From: Clostridia bacterium
Lineage (GTDB): Bacteria > Bacillota > Clostridia > Oscillospirales > Acutalibacteraceae
NCBI GenBank assembly: GCA_017409845.1
Contig: JAFQRY010000020.1
Coordinates: forward strand, 1-50,992
Reading direction: 5' to 3'
Length of the DNA stretch: 50,992 bases
The notes beneath the pieces are model-generated. The model saw nothing but the letters and a program-made list of their open reading frames with translations. It was not told the origin of the DNA and did no database searches. A program made the translations under genes and the position numbers. How positions within the stretch are numbered: position 1 is the first letter of the stretch; each line of letters begins with the position of its first letter. Shown piece by piece: positions 39,064 to 46,643 of this stretch.

Positions 39064-40929
39064 ATGTCTGCATTAAAAGGTATCATCGCTCTCATTGAGG
39101 TCATTCTTGTTGCGGTGGGTCTCATACCCGTCACAACGGAAATAAACTATGGCGGAAACAAATATCAGGCTCCGCCGATAACAAATCCGATGTATATTGT
39201 TGAAAACGGCATTTCGGATTATTGCATCGCTACCGAAAATAATCCCGAGGAAGCCCTGCTTACCGCCGCAGAAGAGCTTCAGACCTATATTGAAAAAATC
39301 AGCGGTGCAAAGCTTGCCTGCATTACCGAAGACGAGCTTGAAGACGGGCAGAAAGCAATTATTCTCAGAAGCTCCGCCAACGAAGATATTGCCGCAGACG
39401 GCTTTTCTCTCAGGTCAGACGGCAACTGCCTTTATATAACGGGCGATGATGACCGCGGCACCCTTTACGGAGCTTACACCTTCCTTGAAGAATATCTCGG
39501 CGTGCGTTGGTTCACGCCCGAGCTTGAGGTTGTACCTGAAAGCAAGGATATTGTTATTGATTCGGCAATTGACAGAATTGTTGAGCCTTCCTTTTCCATT
39601 CGCAGAAACGACACCGCAGGCACAAACGATGCCTACCGTGCGAGAACAAAAATGAATGTTTCGTTCTGGAAGGAAATGCCTGATTACGGCGGTGCTCTCA
39701 CCTATGTTTTATGGGATGTAACTCTCGATACTCTTGTTCCCGATGCTCTTTTTGCGGAGCATCCCGAATATTTCGCAATGAATCCCGACGGCACACGCAC
39801 CACAGACCATGTATGCCTGAGTCATCCCGAGGTGCTTCCCATCGCAATTGAAAATGCAAGAAATGCCATTCTTGAATGCGAAAGAAAAACCTCAGACCAC
39901 ATCCACATAGGTCAGAAGGATAACTCAAACTATTGCCATTGCGAAAAATGCGAGGCTCTTTATGAAAAGCACGGCAGCATTTCCGCTCCCACGATTATTT
40001 TCACCAATAATTTTGCCGATGCTCTTGATGACGAATTCCCCGATTTCACCTTCACCTTCTATGCATACGGTGAAACCGACCGTCCGCCCACAGACCCGAC
40101 CCTCCGCTGCAATGCAAATGTTGTGCCCGTACTTTGCGGACTTCACAAAGCCTGCCGCAGCCATCCTCTGACCGAATGCGGTGCAATGGACGGTATCGAA
40201 AACGAAACCTTTGAAATGCAATACGGCGATCCAGAGCCTCAGGTTGCACAGGATTTTGCAAACTGGGTCAAGGTTGCCGACACAACATATATTTATGATT
40301 ACACGATAAATTTCCTCAACACGGCTCAGTTTTTCTCGAATTTTGAAACCATGCAGTCCACGATGAAATACATGCATGACATCGGCATCACGGGCTATGT
40401 TTATAATTGCGGTGACGGACATTATGCCGCCTTCAACGAGCTGAGAAACTATCTTCTCACAAAGCTTCAGTGGGATGTCAACTGCGATGTTGAATATCAC
40501 ATGAACGATTTCCTCAGGGCTTTTTACGGCGAGGATGCTGCACCCTATATCAAAGAAATCATCGACATTCAGACGGCATATCTCAGAGAAACGGGTCACT
40601 CCTTTGACTTTGACTGGCATTACCAGGCAGGCTTTATTCCTCTGAATATCTGTGCAAAGCTCGATCTTCTCTGGCAAAAGGCTCTCAATGCCGATATAAC
40701 CGACGAACAGCGATTCGAGGTTGAGGTCGCAAATCTCAGCTGGGAATATTTCAAATCCAACCTCTTTATCGGAGAATATTTCTTCCTCAATCCGTTCAGA
40801 CTCAGGGCAAATGAAGAGCTCTATGACGGCTTCATTTCACACGGACTCAACAGAGTTTCGTCATTTGCGACCATTCCCGAAAAAAGCGAAATTGATTTTA
40901 TAAACAGACCTTATACCTGGGGAAAGTAA
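39064..40929 (+). CDS. DUF4838 protein (glycoside-hydrolase-like, exported)
   Basis: 621 aa. N-terminal hydrophobic segment (about 5-22), then an alpha-glucuronidase-like N-domain (AAEELQTYIEKISGAKL, DDRGTLYGAYTFLEEYLGVRWFTP) and the DUF4838 region (HIHIGQKDNSNYCHCEKCEAL, TFTFYAYGETDRPP, GITGYVYNCGDGHYAAFNEL). Proteins of this family occur in polysaccharide-use loci. The activity is not established. The ATG at 39064 has AAAGGAGG 8-9 nt upstream. The open frame continues upstream to 38728 but without support. Confidence 0.82.
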   Translation: MSALKGIIALIEVILVAVGLIPVTTEINYGGNKYQAPPITNPMYIVENGISDYCIATENNPEEALLTAAEELQTYIEKISGAKLACITEDELEDGQKAIILRSSANEDIAADGFSLRSDGNCLYITGDDDRGTLYGAYTFLEEYLGVRWFTPELEVVPESKDIVIDSAIDRIVEPSFSIRRNDTAGTNDAYRARTKMNVSFWKEMPDYGGALTYVLWDVTLDTLVPDALFAEHPEYFAMNPDGTRTTDHVCLSHPEVLPIAIENARNAILECERKTSDHIHIGQKDNSNYCHCEKCEALYEKHGSISAPTIIFTNNFADALDDEFPDFTFTFYAYGETDRPPTDPTLRCNANVVPVLCGLHKACRSHPLTECGAMDGIENETFEMQYGDPEPQVAQDFANWVKVADTTYIYDYTINFLNTAQFFSNFETMQSTMKYMHDIGITGYVYNCGDGHYAAFNELRNYLLTKLQWDVNCDVEYHMNDFLRAFYGEDAAPYIKEIIDIQTAYLRETGHSFDFDWHYQAGFIPLNICAKLDLLWQKALNADITDEQRFEVEVANLSWEYFKSNLFIGEYFFLNPFRLRANEELYDGFISHGLNRVSSFATIPEKSEIDFINRPYTWGK

Positions 40930-40935
40930 AAGCAT

Positions 40936-42267
40936 ATGGAAATTTTAACCCTTGCACTTTTCTGCGTATCTCTGCTGATATGCATCGTTCTTGATGCCTC
41001 GGTGCTTTACGCTCTTGCGGCGGGACTTGTAATTTTTTGTGCCTACGCCAAAATCAGAAAGCATTCCTTCAAGGCAATTCTGAAAATGGTTTTTGACGGA
41101 ATAAAAACCTCAAAAAATATCCTGATTGTTTTTCTGATTGTAGGCGTGCTCACCGCCTCGTGGCGTGCGGACGGCACGATAGCATTCATCATCTGCTCTG
41201 CGGCAAGGCTTATAAATCCTTCCGTTTTCGTGCTGATGACCTTTCTTCTTTGCTGCGGCGTTTCATTTCTTATGGGAACCTCCTTCGGCTCTGCCGCAAC
41301 AATAGGCGTTATCTGCATGACAATGGCTCATTCAATGAACATCAATCCCGTCATTGCAGGCGGTGCAATGCTTTCGGGTGTTCTTTTCGGCGACAGATGC
41401 TCCCCCGTTTCAACAAGTGCTCTGCTTGTTTCTGAGCTTGCCAAAACCGATATTTTCACCAACATAAAAAACATGTTCCGCTCGGCGGCGGTGCCGTTTG
41501 CAATAACCTGCATCGTTTATACCGTTCTCGGCTTTTCTTCGGGCAATGCGGGAGAAATTCCCGACCTTACAGCGATGTTTTCAAAGGAATTCAATCTTCA
41601 TTGGACATGCATCATCCCTGCCGCAGTTATCCTCACCCTCTCACTTTTTAAGGTGAAGGTTAAATTCGCAATGCTTGCAAGCATCGTTTCCGCCATTGCG
41701 GTCGGCATGGCTGTTCAACGGCTTGAAATCGCTGAATTTCTTGAAATTCTGATTTTCGGTTATAAAGCGGATGCGGCGGAACTCAGCGGCATGATCAACG
41801 GCGGAGGTCTTGTTTCAATGCTGAATGCGGCAGCAATAGTCTGCATTTCTTCGGCATATTCGGGCATTTTTTCCGCAACAGGTCTTCTCTCGTCACTCAA
41901 AGAAAAAACGGCACAGCTGAGCAAAAAAATAACACCCTTCGGTGCAACGATGGTAACAGCCGTTTTCACTTCGCTCATTGCCTGCAACCAGACGCTTGCA
42001 ATTATCCTCACGCACCAGCTTTGCGACGGTGACGAAAAGGATTCAGGCAAGGCGGCAATCAATCTTGAAAATTCGGCGGTGGTTATTTCTCCGCTTGTTC
42101 CGTGGTCGATAGCAGGAGCAGTTCCTCTGACCTCGGCGGGTGCACCCACAGCAGCACTTCTTGCGGCATGCTTTCTCTATATACTGCCTATTTATTCATT
42201 TATCATTTCATTAATCAAAAGCAGAAAGGACATAAAGAATGAACAGAATAACAAGCTTTACCGTTGA
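40936..42267 (+). CDS. NhaC-family Na+/H+ antiporter-like transporter
   Basis: 443 aa with about ten to twelve membrane spans. The block LLCCGVSFLMGTSFGSAATIGVICM followed by GGAMLSGVLFGDRCSPVSTSALLVSELA is the NhaC signature. The protein exchanges cations or possibly amino or organic acids for protons or sodium. It lies 6 nt after the DUF4838 stop and its end overlaps luxS by 29 nt. Specificity unknown. Confidence 0.82.
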   Translation: MEILTLALFCVSLLICIVLDASVLYALAAGLVIFCAYAKIRKHSFKAILKMVFDGIKTSKNILIVFLIVGVLTASWRADGTIAFIICSAARLINPSVFVLMTFLLCCGVSFLMGTSFGSAATIGVICMTMAHSMNINPVIAGGAMLSGVLFGDRCSPVSTSALLVSELAKTDIFTNIKNMFRSAAVPFAITCIVYTVLGFSSGNAGEIPDLTAMFSKEFNLHWTCIIPAAVILTLSLFKVKVKFAMLASIVSAIAVGMAVQRLEIAEFLEILIFGYKADAAELSGMINGGGLVSMLNAAAIVCISSAYSGIFSATGLLSSLKEKTAQLSKKITPFGATMVTAVFTSLIACNQTLAIILTHQLCDGDEKDSGKAAINLENSAVVISPLVPWSIAGAVPLTSAGAPTAALLAACFLYILPIYSFIISLIKSRKDIKNEQNNKLYR

Positions 42268-42691
42268 CCACGACCTTCTGACCGAGGGCATTTATGTTTC
42301 ACGCATCGACGGCGACATCACCACCTATGACATGAGAACAAGGATTCCCAATTCGGGCGATTTCATGGATACAACAACCGCTCACACCGTTGAGCATATG
42401 TTTGCAACCTTCGTTCGCAATTCCGAAATAAAGGATGATGTTATTTATTTCGGACCCATGGGCTGCAGAACGGGATTTTATCTGCTTGTCCGCAATGCCG
42501 ACAATGCAAAAATCCTTGAAATCACAAAGAAAATCCTTGCGGATATCATCGCATATGACGGCGAGGTTTTCGGCAACACAAGAAAGGAATGCGGAAATTA
42601 TCTTGACCTTGACCTTGAAAAGGCAAAGGAAGAATGCCGCAGATATCTCAAAGCTCTCGAAGCGGAGCAGACATTTGAATACAAGGCATAA
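42239..42691 (+). CDS. luxS: S-ribosylhomocysteine lyase (autoinducer-2 production)
   Basis: 150 aa. LuxS splits S-ribosylhomocysteine to homocysteine and the AI-2 precursor. Metal-binding TTAHTVEHMFATFVRN (His pair) and the later ECGNYLDLDL Cys are present, as is MGCRTGFYLL. AAAGGA precedes the ATG. The start lies inside the NhaC gene (29-nt overlap), so expression is tied to it. Confidence 0.95.
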   Translation: MNRITSFTVDHDLLTEGIYVSRIDGDITTYDMRTRIPNSGDFMDTTTAHTVEHMFATFVRNSEIKDDVIYFGPMGCRTGFYLLVRNADNAKILEITKKILADIIAYDGEVFGNTRKECGNYLDLDLEKAKEECRRYLKALEAEQTFEYKA

Positions 42692-42695
42692 AAAT

Positions 42696-42724
42696 CGGTC
42701 GGGTTTCAAAGCGAAATCCGACCG
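42696..42724. terminator. Bidirectional terminator after luxS
   Basis: Stem CGGTCGGGTTTC/GAAATCCGACCG (one G-U pair) with a 5-nt loop, flanked by A and T runs. Serves luxS and the convergent gene at 42733. Confidence 0.88.
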
Positions 42725-42732
42725 TGATTTTT

Positions 42733-43491
42733 TTAATTTGTTGCAGTTTCCTTCTGCTCGTCAAAGCTGAAGGCAAGCTTGCCTTTGTGGCGGTAAGGCA
42801 CAAACTTGATGAAAAGATAAGAAAGTGCAGCACCGACAGAATTGAGAACGATATCTGCCATGGTATCCATAATAGGCCATCTTTCGGGAACGATGGGAGG
42901 AAAGAGAGTCAGCTCCTTGGGAGTGCCGAGTGCAAGCTCGAGCGACCAGTGCTGAGCATCGCCGGGATATCCGCCCATCATTCCTGCAATCTGGTCAAAT
43001 CCGAATTCAAACAGCTCCCAGCAGGTTGATGCAAGGAACGAAAATCCGACCGATGCAAGAAGAATAAGGGTCATGGGTGCGGTTGCTTTTTTCGCCTTGA
43101 GAATTGCACAGACTATTTCGTAGCCGAAGAATACGCAGGCACCGCCGCCGATAAAGTGGAGGGCAACATCCCACCATCTGAAATCATAATAGAGGTTGAG
43201 GAACTTTCCGCCGAAGGAGCCGCACCAGATCATAAGCATAAGTGCACTCTGGAATCCCGAGGCAATGTGACGGAAAATGCTCTTTTTTGGGAAAGCCATA
43301 AAGATTTCCCATGCGAAGGTGCACAGAAAATTGGCACCGACCTGAAGCGGGTCTGTGATATCAAAAGCTTCGCCTTCCGCAGGGAAAAAGCCCTTTACAA
43401 AAGCAAAAAGCAATGTGGCTCTGAGTATCCACCAGAAAACAAATCTGTAGGTGGGGCAATTGTCCTTTAAACGCTGAATGTATTCTTTCAT
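42733..43491 (-). CDS. Integral membrane protein (YjdF/DUF2238-like)
   Basis: 252 aa with about seven hydrophobic segments. RWWDVALHFIGGGACVFFGYE, STCWELFEFGFDQIAG and DTMADIVLNSVGAALSYLF resemble the YjdF/DUF2238 membrane family, whose function is unknown. The Asp, His and Glu in these membrane motifs are conserved-looking. No clear promoter was found. It stands alone, convergent with luxS. Confidence 0.65.
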   Translation of the reverse strand: MKEYIQRLKDNCPTYRFVFWWILRATLLFAFVKGFFPAEGEAFDITDPLQVGANFLCTFAWEIFMAFPKKSIFRHIASGFQSALMLMIWCGSFGGKFLNLYYDFRWWDVALHFIGGGACVFFGYEIVCAILKAKKATAPMTLILLASVGFSFLASTCWELFEFGFDQIAGMMGGYPGDAQHWSLELALGTPKELTLFPPIVPERWPIMDTMADIVLNSVGAALSYLFIKFVPYRHKGKLAFSFDEQKETATN

Positions 43492-43592
43492 GCTTTTTCT
43501 CCGTTCGTGTTTTTATACGGTTAAAACCAAAACAAGTATATCAATAAAAACTAAAAGTGTCAACAACAGTTTTATAATGTAATAAAAATGTT

Positions 43593-43621
43593 TTGATTTT
43601 GTAGCATAAATGTGATATTAT
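43593..43621 (+). promoter_or_regulatory. Promoter of the alaX-like gene
   Basis: TTGATT (43593-43598), 17-bp spacer, TATTAT (43616-43621). Confidence 0.65.
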
Positions 43622-43658
43622 GATAAACAGTATAAATTCACTTTTCAAGGAGTACACC

Positions 43659-44792
43659 ATGACACAGAAGCTTTACTATGAAAATCAATACATAAAAGAA
43701 TTTACCGCATCGGTTATTTCATGCACCGAAGGCAAAAAAGGCTTTGAAGTTATTCTTGATAAGACTGCCTTTTTCCCTGAGGGCGGCGGTCAACCCGGTG
43801 ACACGGGCTTTATCGGCACCGCAGAGGTTATTGATACCGTTGAAAGCGGCGAAGATGTTGTTCACATCTGCAGCGAAGCTGTTTCGGGTGAGGTTGAATG
43901 CAGACTTGATTTCGAAAAAAGATTTTCCTTTATGCAGCAGCATACGGGTGAACATATTTTTTCGGGCATAATACATTCAATCTGCGGATGCGATAACGTA
44001 GGCTTTCATATGGGCGAGCACAATATAACCGTTGATTTCAACTGTGCAGTCAGTCAGCAGCAGCTTGAAGAAGCCGAAAGACTTTCAAATGAGGCGGTTT
44101 TTGCCAACATTCCCGTTGAAGCCGTTTACCCTTCGGATGACGAGCTTTGCAATTATGACTACAGAAGCAAAAAGGAAATCAAGGGTCAGGTGCGTCTTAC
44201 AAAAATCGGGGGCGTTGACCTCTGTGCGTGCTGCGGAACCCATGTCGCTTTCACGGGCGAGGTCGGAATAATAAAGGTTATTTCGATGGCAAACTATAAA
44301 TCGGGTGTACGCATAACCCTGCAGATTGGCAGAAAGGCTCTTGCCGACTACTGCGAAAAAAATAAGAGCGTACATGAAATTTCGGCACTTCTCAAAGCAA
44401 AAACCGAAGAAATCACTCCTGCGGTTGAACGCGTTATGGCTCAGCTTCAGGATGCGAGATATAAATATTCCGCCCTTAAAAAGGAAATTTTCGCCTTCAG
44501 GGCAGCGGATGCATCGGGTGAAAAATACATTGCCTTCGATGACGGCGGAGAAGCAGAGGATGCCAGAATTTTCAGCGATATGCTTGCTGAAAAATGCGGC
44601 ATTGCGGCTGTTTTTTCGGGCAATGACGAATCGGGCTACAAATATGCAATCACAAGCCGCTCCGAGGATGTTAGAGCGATCGGAAAAGAGCTCAACTCCG
44701 CATGCAACGGCAGAGGCGGCGGAAAAAGCGACATGGTGCAGGGCTCGGTTGCGGCAAAGCGTGAGGAAATCGAAAAATTCTGGAACAAATAG
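43659..44792 (+). CDS. Alanyl-tRNA editing protein (AlaX-L type)
   Basis: 377 aa. A free-standing homologue of the AlaRS editing domain that clears Ser- or Gly-tRNA-Ala. Features are FFPEGGGQPGDTG, the zinc motif QQHTGEHIFSG, the second zinc site CACCGTHVAFTGEVG, and a C-terminal DHHA1-like domain ending GRGGGKSDMVQGS. AAGGAG precedes the ATG at 43659. Upstream ATGs lack such a site. Confidence 0.9.
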   Translation: MTQKLYYENQYIKEFTASVISCTEGKKGFEVILDKTAFFPEGGGQPGDTGFIGTAEVIDTVESGEDVVHICSEAVSGEVECRLDFEKRFSFMQQHTGEHIFSGIIHSICGCDNVGFHMGEHNITVDFNCAVSQQQLEEAERLSNEAVFANIPVEAVYPSDDELCNYDYRSKKEIKGQVRLTKIGGVDLCACCGTHVAFTGEVGIIKVISMANYKSGVRITLQIGRKALADYCEKNKSVHEISALLKAKTEEITPAVERVMAQLQDARYKYSALKKEIFAFRAADASGEKYIAFDDGGEAEDARIFSDMLAEKCGIAAVFSGNDESGYKYAITSRSEDVRAIGKELNSACNGRGGGKSDMVQGSVAAKREEIEKFWNK

Positions 44793-44805
44793 GAGCTATC
44801 GTAAT

Positions 44806-44852
44806 AAATCCCGGCTTGCAAATGTTATCATTTTTTCTGCAAGCCGGGATTT
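44806..44852 (+). terminator. Terminator of the alaX-like gene
   Basis: 15-bp perfect stem AAATCCCGGCTTGCA/TGCAAGCCGGGATTT with a 17-nt loop, then TTGTTTGGTTTG. Confidence 0.75.
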
Positions 44853-44884
44853 GTTTGGTTTGTTTCTTTTGTTGTTCAATTGTC

Positions 44885-45898
44885 CTATTCTTTCCAATAT
44901 CCTATGTCTTTTACAAGCTGCTCGAATATCGGTATATCGTCAATAGTTCCGTGCACCTCTATAACCGAATTTCCAAAGCGAGCAACGCTCCAATAGCTTG
45001 TACCGTATGTTTCGGAATAGCAGATGAAGCCATTTTCGTTAATAATGGGTCCTTCTTTTGCAGTGAAGTGATATTTATTGATATAATACCCGTAGCATTC
45101 CTCTGCATCTGAAATCCCTTCAAAAAAATAAAAAACCATCGAAACATCTTCTTTGTGCGTAGTGAATGCGTCTGTCAGGGACTCCCAATTATTGCGGTAA
45201 TATGCAGTATCATCAAAAATCTGCATGCCTTGTTCTTCAAGTTGCAGCTTTACGGTCTGTGAATCAACCGTTTTGTTTGCGGCAATTTTTTCGGATATTA
45301 TTTCCGTTTGTTGGGTCATAAAGGAAAATCCTGCCCACAAAAATACCGCAGTCCATATCACAACGACAATCAATTTTGGCAGGTTTGAGGGTACATAATG
45401 GAATTTTATTTCTCTTTTACCTGTTTTCCATTCGTCTGCCGTTTCTTCCAGCTGAAGGGATTTCAGACTCGTCGGTAAATCTGTATCAACCGCAGAATAA
45501 TCGGGTTCTTTCGAAAATCTTTTATAGATTAGTCCGATTACCGATAGTGAAAAATACACGCACGGCAAAACAACCGCAAGCACTTCCGATACAGAAATCA
45601 ACGGCTCAACAAAATATGCCATAACCGCAATTCCCGTTGCAACGGGACCGGGAATAAATAAAACACTATGGAGAGTGACGATAAGCAAGGTTTTGTGGGG
45701 TGTCGGTGAAGTGTTTATCAACCAGTCATTAACAAAGCTCTGACCCTTGAAATTTCTGTTTTCAATTTCATATTGCCTCACATCATCCTCATGCTTCACA
45801 GACGAACGGCACGCCGCTGTCCAAATCCAATTGATGCAAAAATGCGATATAGGAACAAACAAAACAAAATATATAATTCTCAGAAAATGATTTTCCAT
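44885..45898 (-). CDS. Membrane protein of unknown function
   Basis: 337 aa. About four membrane spans: near the N-terminus, two around 70-120, and one about 170-195. The C-terminal extracytoplasmic domain of about 140 residues contains EISEKIAANKTVDSQTVK, YRNNWESLTDAFTTHKEDV and YSETYGTSYWSVARFGNSVI. No family was recognised. The ATG at 45898 follows GGAGTGG. Own promoter. Confidence 0.65.
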   Translation of the reverse strand: MENHFLRIIYFVLFVPISHFCINWIWTAACRSSVKHEDDVRQYEIENRNFKGQSFVNDWLINTSPTPHKTLLIVTLHSVLFIPGPVATGIAVMAYFVEPLISVSEVLAVVLPCVYFSLSVIGLIYKRFSKEPDYSAVDTDLPTSLKSLQLEETADEWKTGKREIKFHYVPSNLPKLIVVVIWTAVFLWAGFSFMTQQTEIISEKIAANKTVDSQTVKLQLEEQGMQIFDDTAYYRNNWESLTDAFTTHKEDVSMVFYFFEGISDAEECYGYYINKYHFTAKEGPIINENGFICYSETYGTSYWSVARFGNSVIEVHGTIDDIPIFEQLVKDIGYWKE

Positions 45899-45927
45899 TT
45901 TAACCACTCCGTTTTTTGTATAATCCG

Positions 45928-45956
45928 ATTATACTATTGATTTTTTTGACAGTCAA
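45928..45956 (-). promoter_or_regulatory. Promoter of the 44885-45898 gene
   Basis: On the minus strand TTGACT (45956-45951), 17-bp spacer, TATAAT (45933-45928). Confidence 0.8.
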
Positions 45957-46073
45957 CAGAAAGAACTGAAACACAATCAAGGATAATTTTCTTCGCAAAG
46001 GTAGATGAGAGAGCTTTTTGTATCTTCAGGCGATAAACTTTGTTGAATAATATAAAAAAACTGCTGTCAGCCG

Positions 46074-46102
46074 TTGACATTACCGAAAAAAAATGTTATT
46101 AT
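46074..46102 (+). promoter_or_regulatory. Promoter of the secreted zinc-finger-like gene
   Basis: TTGACA (46074-46079), 17-bp spacer, TATTAT (46097-46102). Confidence 0.82.
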
Positions 46103-46154
46103 TCAATATATAGTGTTTTCAGCACAAATCAAAAAATTGAAAGGATAAACCAAA

Positions 46155-46601
46155 ATGAAGAAATTAACAGCTATCGTTCTCGCTCTTGTTATTGCTCTTT
46201 CAGTTGCAGTAACCGCTTTTGCAGCATCAACCTATCAGTGCCCCCACTGCTTTGAAGTTGTTGAAGGCGAAAAAGAATATAATGATCACCTCTCAAAAAC
46301 ATGCCCCGTAGTCGGCTCAGATGCAGCAAAGCAGGAAGAAATCAAAAAGCAGACCTGCCCCTACGGCTGCAGCGCTCCTTTCGCTAAAGAAGAAGACTAC
46401 AAAAAGCATCTTGAAATCTGCCCCCTCAAGCCCGAAGAAACTTTTGCAGACAAGGTTGAAGCTTTCCTTCTCGACTTCACAATTTTTGATGCAATCGGCC
46501 CTGTTATGGACCTTCTCGGCAAGCTTGACGGTCCCAGCATTCTTGTTACAATCATCGACCTTCTTGAAAAGGCTGTAACAGCTATTATCGGTGCTATCTA
46601 A
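46155..46601 (+). CDS. Secreted protein with two zinc-finger-like motifs
   Basis: 148 aa. A clean signal peptide (MKKLTAIVLALVIALSVAVT, cut after AFA) is followed by two C2HC repeats, C-x2-C-x12-H-x4-C (CPHC ... HLSKTC) and C-x3-C-x12-H-x3-C (CPYGC ... HLEIC), then an amphipathic helical tail (about 100-148). Zinc fingers of this type are normally cytoplasmic, so an exported one is odd. The family is not recognised. AAAGGATAA precedes the ATG. Strong promoter and terminator suggest high expression. Confidence 0.78.
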   Translation: MKKLTAIVLALVIALSVAVTAFAASTYQCPHCFEVVEGEKEYNDHLSKTCPVVGSDAAKQEEIKKQTCPYGCSAPFAKEEDYKKHLEICPLKPEETFADKVEAFLLDFTIFDAIGPVMDLLGKLDGPSILVTIIDLLEKAVTAIIGAI

Positions 46602-46612
46602 ACTGAATTTTC

Positions 46613-46643
46613 AAAGAGCAGTCCTCACGGGCTGCTCTTTTTT
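46613..46643 (+). terminator. Terminator of the secreted zinc-finger-like gene
   Basis: Stem AAAGAGCAGTCC/GGGCTGCTCTTT (one G-U pair), 4-nt loop, then TTTTTT. The stop codon of the convergent ATPase gene (46625) lies in its loop. Confidence 0.85.
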
